Positions 50,724 to 63,070 of a stretch of DNA of 64,000 nt are shown piece by piece. Every line of letters starts with the position of its first letter. Position 1 is the stretch's first letter. The DNA is from Theristus sp. LFF4_11 (lineage: Eukaryota > Nematoda > Chromadorea > Monhysterida > Xyalidae). Both the position numbers and the translations under genes were made by a program. The notes beneath the pieces are model-generated. The model did not search any database. It saw only the letters and a list, made by a program, of their open reading frames with translations, and had not been told where the DNA came from. The DNA lies in contig JASANC010000145.1 of NCBI GenBank assembly GCA_030248135.1, forward strand, positions 36,672-100,671. The letters are read 5' to 3'.

Positions 50724-53700
50724 TCAACGATATTGTTGGTATTCGTTGCGAACACTGTACGGCGCGTTGGACGGGTCGCCCGGTTGCGGTGGTCCATTTG
50801 AGTAGCCTGCATCGATGCACCTTTTTAATCGCGCGTAAAATTGTAAGTACCGTATGGCCGAATAAATAACGCAGTCCTTGTTTTCTCAATCAAGGCAAGA
50901 TTAGTTATTTTTCTCAAAAATGCCAAAATATTTGCCACTCATGTATGTAATGAACAAAGAACAAACAGAATTCGACAAATAATTGATCAATTTAAAAAAA
51001 ACACGTCAAACTTGACACACAATTGGGTTTCTGAACGTCTTTTTCCTTTCATTCAAATTTCGCTCTTTCCTTGCACCCTGGGAAAAGCTGCCATGTTTAC
51101 TCGGCTATTCTAATGGCAACTAGAAATGAAAAAATCCCAATGACAACCACCTTGAGCAGCAGACATTGGCATGCCCGTTGGCAATGGCGCGATGTTGACA
51201 TCGGCTGTGGCGCCGTAGCCGACCTGGGTGATTCCTGCTGCCGCTAAATTACAAACAAAATCAGTTTTTAAACAAATGTTTAAAAACATTTGTTCGCTTA
51301 TTGAAATACAAGTGTATCTAGATACAGTGAACAAAAAATCAAATGACGTGTTGGCGCACAACATCTGCAACACAAGACTGAACACACCAGCGCGTTGCGC
51401 GAAATCATCCGGCAGCGGTTCCTCTTCGAGGGGCGGTTCGGCCCACGGCTGTTGCTCGCCGGAGGCAAATATCGCATAGAACGCGACGCCAGCGAAGTGA
51501 ATCAGACTCGCCAACAAGAACACTGTTTGCCATCCTTTGTTGCCCTGTCATAACATGAGTACACCGGTGCTATATGGAGCAGTTTGTGGGCACAGAAGCG
51601 GCGAAATATCCTGGGAAATCGTTGGGTGCGTCTATTCACCCCTACACCAAGCCACCGGAGCTTGGTTATACGTACGTTTGGATTTCTGGAACAGGAGAGA
51701 AAGTCCGCAACTTAAAAGCAAAACGTGTCTACCTGTTTCTTGAGATTCTCGGTTACAATCGGGCAGATCATGCCCGAGAACGTGCCAACGCCGTTTGACA
51801 TGCCCATCAGCAGGGCAGCGTACCGTGGCGCGATGTCCAAGTGGTTGACGTTGAAGCCTGCACGAACAAACGTTTGCAGTTCACAAGCGTTTTTCAAATA
51901 ATTGTCTGTTGCAATCCTACCAGAACGCGTTGCTTGTTGCACATGTATCGATCGGCAAAAGTGTAAACTGACCAGAGATTGCGAAACCACTGCTTCCGAC
52001 GGCGAGCACCAGACAGAACATGGCGACGCCGGGGCTGCGAGAGTAGCCGACGAACAGCAGGAAAAACGCCTCGCCGCCAAATCCTGATCGCACGAACACA
52101 CAACGTCGACAATAAACGCGAAAGAATGAATGGAACGGAAGACTGAAGCGATTTCTGTAACTTGTCATACCTCCGCAGTTGAATATCTTCCTAACCATGG
52201 TGGTAGACAAAATGTTACGCTGGCGCAAATAGTCGGCCAACTGTCCGCCTATGAGTACCATAACGGCCATGACGGCATGTGGAAGCGCAGCGATGAATCC
52301 ACTCTTCAATAAAAAAAGACAAAAGCTGTTAAATCAAACAAAATCAATAAGCAGATGACATTCAATAATATTTGCATGTAAAAAGATAAGTTATGTATGT
52401 GAAACAATTTTATACAGGTGCTGGTGTGCTATATTCAACTGGGCGCCAGATGAATTTAAAAAAAATTATTTTCACCACTTTTCTTACTGTGCTTGACTGA
52501 AACTGTAACCCTGCAAGGAGTAAAAAATATGTATAAAGGAAAACTGACTGATTGCAAATTCATGCCAAGTCCCTCTTCCATGAACGCAAGTTGGTGGTTC
52601 AACAACAAGTAGAACGTCCAGCTGCGAGCGAAGTTTGCCACAATGATCGCCCAGACTGGCATTGAAGTGAGTATCGCTTTCCATGGAATGTTGCCCAGCT
52701 GCAGTGCGATTACAAATAAGTATTTTTTTCATCCACAACAAGAATAAAACTCAATAAGCAGTTCGACATTCCCAATGGCGACACGGCAACAAACATCTCT
52801 CCACGTTTTTAAAAATTTCTCGTACATGCGTCTGGACGCTGGACGTTGGCCCGATGGCGCCCTGGATGTACTTGCGTTCCTCCTCGGAAATGGTCGGGTG
52901 CGTGCCGGGCCGTTCGAACACCAGTGCAAACCAGAAAAACGCCCACACGATGCCGCCAAACCCTATCCAACAGAATATAACACACTCACCAAAATATGTC
53001 AATCGCATTCAACCACAGCACTGAATGCATTTTAATTGCCGCATTTCCACTCCAGAAAACGAAGCACAACTCAAAAATTACAAAACTGGACATAAAACCG
53101 AACCGTAAAAATAAAACGGCGCCGCCCAGCCGATGAAGTAGACGAGCACTGCGGACAGGGGCAGGCCGAGCACAGCACCGGCGTACGAGCCCGTGAACGC
53201 GGTGGTGGCAAGCTTGCTGCGCTCCAACGGGGGCGACCAGAAACGCCAGATGCCGTGCATCGCTGGATAGCTGACACCCTGTGCGCCGAGAGAAACCAAC
53301 CTTGCTTGAGTCGGCACCGATAAAGGCATATGGCACCAAGAATGGCACACCGATAAAGGCATGTAGCACCAAAAATGGCACACCGATAATGGCATATGGC
53401 ACCAAGAATGGCACACCGATAAAGGCATGTAGCACCAAGAATGGCACACCGATTAAGGCATATGGCACCAAGAATGGCACACCGATAAAGGCATGTAGCA
53501 CCAAGAATGGCACACCGATTAAGGCATATGGCACCAAGAATGGCACACCGATAAGGCCCATGGCACCAAGAATGGCTCAACGATAAAGGCATGGCGCCGA
53601 AAATGGCACCGGCGAATGTCGTCAAGAATGGCCAAGAACGGCAGACACATTCTGGCCATGCGGTGTGTTAGAACCACTGCAAGCTTGCCGCCATGCGGTG

Positions 53701-55019
53701 TGCGCATTGATAGAAATCTCCCCAGTATCCACATTTTTGTGGCGGCAAGTTCGCCACGTTCTAACGTTCTGGCACGAAATATTATCAGCGTGAATAAATA
53801 GAATACTTGTATAAAATAAAAAGAACCATTTATTATCATTGTAAAAGCAGAATCGAACCTGTATGAAGCCCTGTGAAATCTGCACGCACACCACGGCGAA
53901 CACGCTCGTTCGTATCGCGGTTGGCATGAATAAATTGACGAAACATGCTGCACCCAATGCGATGCCAAATAGTCTGAAACTCACATGCTGCGACATTAAA
54001 AATAGTAGAAACTTAAAAAAACAGTTTAAAAATAGATCATAGCAACGCGACACTGACTTGTTCGGCGCAAATTTCGCCGCCAGAAAGCCGCCGGGCAGCT
54101 GCGTAATAATGTAGCCGTAAAAGAACGAGCCTTCCATGACGCCCTTCTCATCGGCTGTCCAGTTTCTCAGCGCGCTCTGCATGATTTAGAAAACAAGATT
54201 GATTTCTCATGAGGGTGGTGGGTTGTCTAATTTCCGCAAATAAGAAAGGCTTAGGAGCAATCCTGATTTTCACGACAAAAACCAGCATGACGCACATGTT
54301 CGTGGCCTTGTCGGTCGAGCCATTCGCGTGACAAATGCGCTCTCGCCGCACCGAAGTTTGTCCGGATGCCAAACACGATGATGAAGCCGATGTTGGCGAG
54401 AATCGCCACCTGCCATCGTTTCGCGCATCGACAGCAAATCACCGAGTCCATCATCTGAGCAACCAGCACGTTTCGCAGGGGTTATGAGCAGGGAAATCAC
54501 GGCTGTCACGCAACAAAAAACAGCGAATAACGCGATTGCTGCTCGGCACGCTAAAAAAGGCCTCCGTGCTGGTGTCCGGCGTCCTGGCCGCCTGAGTGTC
54601 TGTCCCACGTGGTGTCCTCTGACGCGCGTGGCGTCGCGGAAGCAAAAAGTGGTAACACCCCACTTGGCGTTTCGTCCGTCTTGGACATTAACGCACTGCG
54701 CGCGGGACACCCGGGCGGACGGAACACCGGACATCGATTGGGACACGTTTGTTTTGCACAGCATGCACTAGAAAACCACCTGGTTGAGTTTGTTCTGATA
54801 GACGCTGGCGGTCGACGGCTCGTACGAGTAAATGTTCGACATTCGCGAGGCGCGTCGCTGTTCATTGGCGAACTCACGGTCCGCCGCGGCGTCCGCCTCG
54901 TTCACCAGGTTGCCAAATTCCGGCCCGCCACCGGTCTGGTAGCCCCCGCCGCCACCGCCACCGTCGCCGCCGAATGCCGCCGGGTCATTGCCGGACGACT
55001 TGAATCTGAGCGCAATCAT
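50724..55019 (-). CDS. Vesicular glutamate transporter-like SLC17 protein
   Basis: 12-TM anion/phosphate-cotransporter family member. Thirteen exons close in phase: 55019-54780, 54454-54296, 54176-54058, 53973-53859, 53278-53104, 52962-52826, 52698-52549, 52303-52171, 52083-51973, 51857-51733, 51544-51388, 51243-51151 and 50806-50724, giving 598 residues. VGLUT landmarks: a Cys-rich lead before TM1 (CCRCAKRWQ), [104 protein letters not shown], and a tail with VGYGATADV and Pro-rich sequence. The closest family is SLC17A6-8/EAT-4, which loads synaptic vesicles with glutamate. Two charged residues essential in rat VGLUT2 (Arg184 and Glu191) are both Gln here ([14 protein letters not shown]), so glutamate as substrate is doubtful. 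Gly-rich N-terminus. Introns hold elements Y and Z and a minisatellite. Confidence 0.88.
50848..51112. mobile_element. Inverted-repeat element Y in last SLC17 intron
   Basis: About 265 bp, left TACCGTATGGCCGAATAAAT, right CATGTTTACTCGGCTATTCTA. Inside are TTTCCTTTCATTCAAATTTC and CTCTTTCCTTGCACCC, the reverse complement of the copies at 11796 and 62750. Confidence 0.75.
53305..53600. repeat. 33-bp intronic minisatellite
   Basis: About nine units of about 33 bp containing CACCAAGAATGGCACACCGA and TAAAGGCATATGG or TAAAGGCATGTAG. The two unit types alternate, giving a 66-bp higher-order period. It lies directly upstream (about 30-320 bp) of the acceptor of the exon starting at 53278. Confidence 0.85.
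54553..54751. mobile_element. Inverted-repeat element Z, diverged copy in SLC17 intron 1
   Basis: About 200 bp with GTGCTGGTGTCCGGCGTCC at the left and GGAACACCGGACATCGATT at the right; internal arms with GTCCCACGTGGTGTCC / GGGACACCCGGGCGGAC. More diverged than the other copies. Confidence 0.5.
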
Positions 55020-56029
55020 GCGGCCATAATTATTGTTCCATTGCACTTCTCATACAGCGCTCGTTGCAACAACTACTTTTAGCAGCAGTGAATGTAGTAG
55101 CACCCGTTTTGTTTTGGTACTGATGCTTCCCTTTCAATTGGGGCTTTTCATTTCTTCTTCTTTTTTTTAAACTCCGCCAATGTGTGACGTGTTGTGATCG
55201 CAAATGCACCTAACAAATTATTCGCAGATGCTAATAATTTTTCTCATTGAAACGAAAAAAGAACAGGTACATACACATACAGTACGTTTGTGCGAAAGTG
55301 GTTGCTGATTTGTGGGTGGTTAGGCGGTTAGCCTGCCATTCAGGGGTACTCTGTCCAATTGACAAATTGCAAACGTTTTTCTCTGTTTCTAACAAGAAAT
55401 TTTACTGTTTCCTTCTGTAAAAGTGCTTCGTAAAATCGTTACTTAAAGTTTTCTTTATTAAAATATACATAAATACACAGGCTGACTGAACGTTCCGGGC
55501 GTGGTCGGCGTCGTTTAAAGTTTTTTAACGTACTTAAAACACACTGACTCACTGAAAAAGTGAAAGCATTCGTGTAAATTCAAGAAGTCAATAAATAGTG
55601 GGATTGTCACAATTACCGTACATCCAAAGAAAGCAAAGTCACAAACTCCAGTGACAACAACCAAATCAACCTGACCCAAAAGCACACTGAACGAACCGAT
55701 TTGTGAGTGGCTCCTTGTAGTGACTGACGACTGCTTTCGACGTGTCTATCAGCCGATCTCTGGCTGACTGCAGTTTGTTCATAGTGATGCAATTTCTCGG
55801 TGGCCTAGTTGCTGATGATGTACAACGAAGCTTCTTGATAAACGCTGCTGTCCCCTCTTCGATTGGAGTCGCCGTTTGCGTTCGTGTCTTTGTAGAGTTA
55901 ATTCATCACAGACTATTATGGAGAACTGAGTTCCAACAATCTGTGGGCTGAAGTTGACAGCAAGCAGTGCCGCTGCGTACAATGTGGTTGAGAATGATAT
56001 GGAACTTGCGGTTCCGTCGGTGTTACTTG
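55020..56029. other. Intergenic, upstream of the SLC17 gene
   Basis: Presumed SLC17 promoter and spacer. A 104-codon minus-strand frame (55779-56093) overlaps the next gene and was not taken as coding. No other feature seen. Confidence 0.45.
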
Positions 56030-56955
56030 CTAGGCCGATGTTATTAGACAATCGAAATGGACTGAAAGTGCCAAATATAAATGTTGGCGACACACGGCAA
56101 CGAAAAACACAAACACTACTGTAAATGCAATCAACGTTCCTGGAGTCGGAAAACTGTTCTTAGAAAGAACTTTCTAGGTTCGCTGATGTTTTACCAACAT
56201 TGTGCCAAATTTGACGTGTTTTTAGACTAATGGATTCTTCGTGTTATTATGTTCATTCTTGCTCCCTTGAACGCATGATTAGGAGTTCTGTTGGCATTTT
56301 TGAAAAAGACAACTCTAGTCGCTGACGGATCCGTCTTGACGGGCCCTTATTTATTCGGCCATACTGGGTTCGCTGATGTTTTACCCCGAATAGGACCGGT
56401 GGAAAAATTTTCGGCGTCTACCTGACGGCAAGGGCCGCGGTAAGCGCAAACAGGAACTTTATGTAAGATATTTCCAATCTATCGGTGAATTCGGTGAATG
56501 CAACTCGAACAAAACTTTTCGTGCACGATATTAATTGTGCAACACGATAGTAGTTTACGCACAATTATAAAGTACTGAACTGATTTTTTAAGCTCACATT
56601 AGCACCAGTTTGCATATCGGTAATGCCTTGCATTATTGTAACAAAAAACCGTAAACCCGCAATGTAAGATGGTTGTGTGCCAAAAAAGTCTGCCACCGGA
56701 CTGCTGTCAATAGTGAACATGCAGAGCTTATGAACATGCACACTGCCAGTGCATGGCTTGCCTGTGTACTGTACATATGTTCGTGCGTTCAACACGCACA
56801 CACGCCATATCGCCATAGCCATCTATCTATCAGCCGATGTTACACGTGTAAGCTAATATCATCATCAAACTAAAAACGCATGCAATCGCACCGACGGCAA
56901 ACGTCATGCTCTCCGGCCAAAGCATCAATGGGAAGCGACACATGGGTACACTCAT
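56030..56955 (-). CDS. Predicted small multi-pass membrane protein, unknown
   Basis: Three exons with closing phases: 56955-56846, 56703-56598 and 56158-56030, giving 114 residues. Predicted hydrophobic segments are at about residues 17-36 (MTFAVGAIACVFSLMMILAY), 47-62 (YIAGLRFFVTIMQGI, weak) and 81-100 (GTLIAFTVVFVFFVAVCR). No signal peptide separate from the first segment and no recognised domain. The start ATG (56955) is the first in the frame, but an acceptor-like CTAAG a few bases upstream would allow an earlier exon, and the sequence upstream (56960-57410) is open but looks non-coding. Intron 2 contains a relic of element Y. The evidence is only splice phase plus hydrophobic clustering, so this could be part of a larger gene. 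Confidence 0.4.
56196..56366. repeat. Partial element Y
   Basis: Right half of element Y: AAATTTGACGTGTTTTTAGA, GGAGTTCTGTTGGCATTTTT, TTATTTATTCGGCCATACTG. The left end is missing. Confidence 0.65.
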
Positions 56956-56959
56956 AATA

Positions 56960-59900
56960 TTATGCTTAGTTGTTAGTTCATCGTCATTGCATATATGTGG
57001 GTTAGCAGCATGCGCTGTGTGCCACATGAGGCAATAGATATGGTCACCGAGCGATATACGTATAGGTAAAAAGCACGCACACAGCACGCGCAAATGTGAT
57101 ATAGAGCACCGGTTAGCACGCCCGGCTGTCCGTAACCGGCTGGAGATAATGAACGCAAAGTCACGATGAAAAGCGATGCTGCAGCAGCAAAACAGGATGA
57201 GTCCGGCCGGCCGAGTTTGCCTCTGCAAGTTTCGTGCGAGTCCTGATCGAACACACGTGCGTGTGTGCGCGTATGGCCAATGTTTGCTGGTCGGGACACA
57301 TGATATGCTGCAGCTGTCAATAGCGGCCCTGGCTTGATCGCACATCTCATCCCCCTCCGCCAAAAGTATTCTGTGTGTTTTCCATGTGTAAAACGCAAAA
57401 ATGCACTCCATCTTCGGCCGCCGATGGATTATTTATATGCCTGTGATGTCAGTTCAAGACCTGTGCTGACATCGCGCCGTTATAGTAAATAAATAAGCGA
57501 GCGAATCGGGCTTGTGTCGCGGCCACCTGACATGCCCCGCTGTCTACTGTCGCTTTCTGACCGCTCTTCTGCATATACGATACAAGAGCCATTGAAAAAC
57601 TGTGATACTGTGAACGAAACGTTTATTGATCATCAAGTTTAAAAATTCGATGATCATAGTCACGAGAGATACAATGTAACGTGACAAATAAACAAACAAT
57701 TAACAATAAACAAACAAAAAAATTAAAAAAATTACAGTTGTGCCGTTGCCAAAGATTCAGACCCGAAATTCCACATCCAAATTTTTAAATTGGCGAATAA
57801 ACCATGATAATTCGATTAAGCCACGTGTTTTGCTGTGTTCAATTGCTGTTGCATAGTTGCTACGTGGCTGATTCAGGTAATGCCAGTTCACGATTAGCTT
57901 CCGAAATCAACAAACTGCTCAGCGTGGATTACAGCTTATGGCTGAAGTACAGCTTGTAGAGCAGTCTACATTATCATGAAAACTCTGGAACTAAACTGTA
58001 GCGACTCGAATCAGTGAGCAGGATATGAGTAAGCGAAAGTTACGACAGCAATTATTTGCAAGAGAAGCATCATAATTACAGTGTACCGATTAAACGCATA
58101 TAGTTTTATATTGCTCCCGTGCGTTTACTACGTGGTGTGGTGACCGTATATGCAGACAAACATAAAGTACAAATGAGGAATGATTTACGTTTAGTTTAGT
58201 TCATCAAAAGTTGGGGACATGGACATCAGAAACAATTACAAAATTCCCATGGAATTGACTGGGTGGGTGGGTGGGTGGTCGATAAAAGTCCCAAAAACTG
58301 AGGCAACCATGCATAACGCCATATGGCAATTGGTTGTGCAGGGTCCTAGACCCGTGTACATACCATGCTGTCAATAAAACTCTAAAGGTGTATGTGTGCT
58401 TTCAGCGTCATGCATGCGCGAGGCGAGCGACAGGAAATGAGCGGTGATTATTAGCGTTTGGCGCGCCTCATGTGTGCGTTTTGCGCGATTCTCTGGCCGT
58501 TGTCACTCTGTTCACTGTTAGTCCGCTCCGCAGTTTCCCATCGTTCGACCTTGCCAATCGCTTTTGGTCGCCATTGTGAGTGCGCCTAATGCACTGGTTT
58601 CTACAGTCTGTGAATGGCGCGCGCTGACTTTCCAGTGTGTCTAATTTGTTCGCCACCTGCCGTGCGCGCATGAGCGACATTTGACATTTTGTTGTCAATG
58701 ACTGTCTAGTGTGAACAGGAACCGTTTTTCTTTCGCATTAGCAGCCAGAACATGGTGAACACGACCAAATGATAGACATCAGCCTTTGCGTTGGCGTCGC
58801 TGACGTTGCATGCAAAACGGCAAAACAGACTGGTCCTGAGCCACAGGTAAAAATTACAGCACTGTGGACTGTAATTCCTGGTCCTACCATATCAAGCTGT
58901 GTAAAATCTGAACGTTGGGGTTTCGTGTTTTATCGCACATGCATCCTAGAAGTTCACATCAACAACAGAAAAGTGGCTGGTCAAACACGGGAAACAGTTT
59001 GCGGCGATAACGAAACGTGCCGGCATGGTCGTCTGACAGTGACAACCGGGCGCCAACTGAAAGATGCAGTTTTGTGCCGAATGGGCTGCTTGTAACCGTG
59101 ATGCGGGCGGGGCGTGTTGTTACTGCACACCGCGTACTGTGCTTTTAGTTGTTGTTTTTGTGAAATAATAAGGCACACGTCAACAGAAGTGTGTGCAAAG
59201 TGGGACACTGTGGCGCACATTTAGGCAAAACGGAGCCGCAATATAACACGGCCAGTAAGAGTCATGTAGAAATTGCGCGGTTCACTTTGTTCAGCTGGAT
59301 CAAAGTCACTTTGCTGTGTCTGTTCGACACGGTTGAAGCAGCAGAACTGCTGCCGCTGGTGCTCTGTGACTTGTTGCGCACGTGTCACACTAAAAAGGTA
59401 TACATGCACACACATATGTACTCAGGAATTCATGAAATGCACATTGACATGTTATGCACGACTGCGAACGAATGACACCGCAACAGTATAGGAGACTGCA
59501 CGTGCCAGCGCAGGCGCACTAATGCTATTAGACGGTTTTCCGTCACACACACACACACACACACATACATGTAACGGTGCTCACCCACCCGCCCACCCGG
59601 CGCAATAACACTTCGGCACAAGTTTAGCACGCGCAAGAAAAGGTGTCGACGACCGTTGTGATTGAACGGTTCGCACTCTTATTTTTGAAATTAGTCTTGT
59701 TTTACGATCAACCGGTGTGTATTGTTTGATGGTGGAAGGTAACCGGTTTATGATGCAACACACACCGATATGTTCCATTTTGGCCATGCCGGTACAATGG
59801 CTCCGTTTTGGCAAAAGTTATAATCAAATGATAAGGCATCATCATTATTTCCTGAGTAACGCTACTCTAAAAATTACAAAAAGAAAATCCGAAACAATTC

Positions 59901-59960
59901 ATCTTGTACAACTGCAAAAACAGATGTAAGGCGTAATTCCACAAAAGGCACACGCATCAA
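56960..59960. other. Long region without a recognised gene
   Basis: No exon with convincing protein similarity. A 193-codon minus frame (56830-57411) and a 108-codon plus frame (58769-59095) are open but show no domain, signal peptide or splice support. The region includes (GGGT)n near 58259-58280 and a CA run near 59545-59568. Confidence 0.45.
59545..59568. repeat. CA dinucleotide microsatellite
   Basis: About 11 CA units after CCGTCA. Confidence 0.8.
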
Positions 59961-59967
59961 ATGCGAA

Positions 59968-61948
59968 TCAATCGCACGTGTTGCACTGCAGCTTGCAGTT
60001 CTTGCTCATGTACTCCGGATTTTTCTCGCATTCGCCAATCGAATTCCAATACGGACAATATTCGTTGTCGTCAACGCAGCCTTCCGCTGAAAGAAGAAAA
60101 AACACAATTCGTTGTGTCTTTTAGAGAATTCTCCACCGTGAAAACTAAATTCATATTCTCCACAAAGAAAACTGAGAGTGAAAAATTTTTTTTTCAATTT
60201 CCAAAAAGAGCCAATCCGAAACAAACGTGGTTTGGCAATGTCCGCGATGGTCATTCCGCACGAGTCGCACGATGCCTGGCAGTTGATCAGCATCCAGTAA
60301 GGATTCGCCTCGCATTCGCCCTCTGTTGCCCACTCGGGACACTTTTCGTGATCGTCGGGGCAGTCCGGGACAGCTGCCCCGTCTCCCCCTCCACCGTTAT
60401 CATAGCCGCCAGCCGCTGGTCCTCCATCCGGTCCGCCTTATGAAATGAAATCTCAGTTCAGAAACGTAAAATTGTGCTCCGGTTTGGGAGTTCGTTTAGA
60501 GACATCAATCTCCATTTCGCTGAAACGAATACAGGCGGGGATATTCGATCAAGGAGTGATCCGTTTCTGTTTCAGTAACCGATTTACGGCAGTGCGAAGC
60601 CTCGGACCAATCAGCGTACAGGACGAAAAATTGCGGTAACACGTCGGCGATGTTGCTTATTAATTGGAAAATGGGTACCCAGAGCTTCTGCGGTGAGTCT
60701 GGTGTTTAGATTATTACACTGAACAAACTCCATATTTCGCCGCAGCAACTGTTGCACAAATCATTGCACCTTTTCCACGCACACAGACAGACAGACAGGA
60801 CAAACAAACAGATGAAAAACAACAGTGTGCCGTACCTTCTATTGCCATGTCCGACTTTTCTTTGAATTCCATGAACTGCTTCCACAGTTCAACGCATTCT
60901 TCGTTCGCTGAAATAAATAATAATAGTTGTAGCATTAGCTAATAAATTCACTTTCGTGTCGAACATGATAGATAGATAATTGCGGCTCCACACACATCGC
61001 AAAAAAAGTCCGAACTCGTGTCCAGCGTCGTGTCCTATTTCGCGCAAACCCTGTACCGCCCTATAACTCGGAAAAAAAGTTTATTAGTTTATTTTCCGGA
61101 ACAGGACACGACAACGAACAGGACAACGCTCGGACACGCGGCGGGACACGTCACTGGACACGAGTTCTGACGTTTTTTCAGCGTGTCGTGTTTTTCAGAC
61201 TCACCCGGTTCACAGCCGAGTTCACCGCTTTGTACATCGAACAGACAAAGTTCCGATTCTTCGTCGCATGTGGTCGTGCCGCAAGCGTCCGGCTTCGGTA
61301 GAACCAAGAATGCACTACCCAACTTTGGGTTGCCTTAATGTATGACCTGTTTTTTTAAACGTGTCCCACTGGAATGACGTCATGTACCGCAAAACATGCG
61401 CTTGTCGTTCACAGCAAACCAGAATTTCCGTTTAGCCGATTTCTTCCCGTAAACAAATGGTGAATGTCGAATCAGTCACACCAAACTGACATTTTAGTGC
61501 CTGTATTTTGACAAACGGACGTTTTTTAAATCTAATGACGTCATTTTAGTTCGGGCACGTTTGAATAAATTCACAATATTACACAGATCAAAATTATACT
61601 GGTGCGACGGCGCACCATCAGCAGTAAGCAAGCACCCATGACAAAAAATACAGCGGCAGTAGGGACATCGTGCTAATGTGCATGTTTGGGTGTAATTTGT
61701 CCACTTATGATCATCGTTTTTTTTTAACTCAACTCGCTTTGTTACATTCGCAATGTCTGTATTTACAAACACTGACTGTTGAAGCGCCTCCAAGCAACTA
61801 GCACAATGCTGCCACAAATTTATCCATACCCAAGAATTCACAAACGTGCTATAATTCACTCACAGCCGGGAACCTTGGTTGCGAATTGCGTGAGATCACC
61901 AGCAAAGGCAACTGCAACGAGTGTCGATATCAGCACGGCCGGATGCAT
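59968..61948 (-). CDS. Secreted protein with Cys module and two ShKT domains
   Basis: Five exons, all phase-1 introns: 61948-61864, 61333-61205, 60907-60836, 60436-60227 and 60086-59968, giving 204 residues. Signal peptide MHPAVLISTLVAVAFAG; the first intron splits a Cys codon as in related genes. Exon 2 is the family Cys module (FLVLPKPDACGTTTC, ELCLFD, LGCEPG). Exon 3 is a short charged helix. Exon 4 has a Gly-rich linker (GGGGDGAAV) and a ShKT domain (CPEWATEGECEANPYWM ... CDSCG). Exon 5 is a terminal ShKT (CPYWNSIGECEKNPEYM ... CNTCD), stop TGA. Cys count and spacing are intact in both domains. The intron after the Ala-Lys-Pro following the first ShKT starts GTTTGT, as in the gene at 34404. 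The intron between exons 2 and 3 holds element Z. Confidence 0.85.
61008..61173. mobile_element. Inverted-repeat element Z in ShKT gene intron 2
   Basis: About 166 bp, left GTCCGAACTCGTGTCCAGCG, right CACTGGACACGAGTTCTGAC; inner CGTGTCCTATTTCGCG and GGAACAGGACACGACAACG. Near-palindrome. Confidence 0.75.
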
Positions 61949-61949
61949 G

Positions 61950-62749
61950 GTAAATCGTGTCTACTCTTTTGGGGTCTAAGATTTAAAACTACAATGATAA
62001 AAATACAGTCTCAGATCGTCGTTACAACAATTGGTGGACTAAATTTGTGAAGAACCAAGCCTTTGCGTGGAATAAAATTAACGAAAACTGGTTTATATAA
62101 AAAACCGCGTGTCGATTATTACTAATTGCGAACGGTGTAACATTTATGCATGTATAAACTCCAAAACCAGTCTAAACCCGAACTGGACAACCGTACGCTC
62201 TGCAATTTGCATTTTGGTGCTCCGCTTTTCAAAAAAATGCCATAAGTTACACCCAGCGAATTAGTCAAAGTAAAGTATGCAACTGGTGGGAGTGGGATTG
62301 CTCACGATTCCTTGATTAGTAAACTGATGCCAGTTGCACAAAGGTTTTAGTTTTTCTGCAAGTTCGGTTTCGTTATTGACAATTCGCTAATAAAAGTTTA
62401 TGGCAAACTGTAAATAATTTGATACACCGCTTTACTTATGTTTCACACTGACAGACGTTTTTATAAGACAGAAATTGTGCAAAAAAATAGTTGGAAAATA
62501 GGGCGAATTGTCATTGGAATACAAAGCCAGATTTTTTGTCGTCAAACATCAGTTTTTGCGCATGTGAATACAATAGGACACACGATTTTGTGCTTTTCAA
62601 CGTTGAATATTTTAAAGAAACAATGACGAAAAAACAAAGACACGGGAATTTTATTTAGATTTTGACACTTTTCTTAATGCACAGTTCCAATTTCTTCAAA
62701 GTCACTGCTTTTCCAACGCGTTACAAAAGACACTGTACCTACAGAATGA
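61950..62749. other. Intergenic, presumed promoter of the 59968-61948 ShKT gene
   Basis: AT-rich; no gene recognised. Confidence 0.5.
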
Positions 62750-63010
62750 CCGAGTAAACATGGCAGCTTTTTTCAGGGTGCAAGGAGCGCGCGAAATTTA
62801 AATGAAAGAAAAAAGACGTTCAGAAACCAAATTGTGTGCCAAATTTGACGCGTTTTTTCCGACTAATGGATTCTTCGGTGCTATTCTGTTCATTCTTTCT
62901 GCCTTGAACACATGATTTGGAGTTATATTGGCATTTTTGAAAAAGACAACTCCTAGTCTTGCGACTGATCCCGCCTTGATGGGCTGCCTTATTTATTCGG
63001 CCATACTGTA
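62750..63010. mobile_element. Inverted-repeat element Y, full copy
   Basis: 261 bp from TACAGAATGACCGAGTAAAC to TTTATTCGGCCATACTGTA. Interior GTGCAAGGAGCGCGCGAAAT and CAACTCCTAGTCTTGCGACT. Lies about 60 bp 3' of the stop of the next ShKT gene. Confidence 0.8.
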
Positions 63011-63070
63011 GACTAGTCGCAGAACTATTGGCATCTCATCATGAAACTAATTCTCGGTCGCGAAGCAGTT

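Noticed and set aside
52986..53625. Repeat-containing frames ([16 protein letters not shown]) as a separate protein
   Set aside because: They are the 33-bp intronic minisatellite read through; the flanking SLC17 exons splice around it in phase.
56960..57411. Long minus-strand frame upstream of the three-TM protein as its N-terminus
   Set aside because: Residue composition looks random (many isolated Cys, His, Arg) and no splice signals support it; kept as unresolved sequence.
58769..59095. 108-codon plus-strand frame as a gene
   Set aside because: No signal peptide, domain or convincing splice sites; composition not clearly coding.
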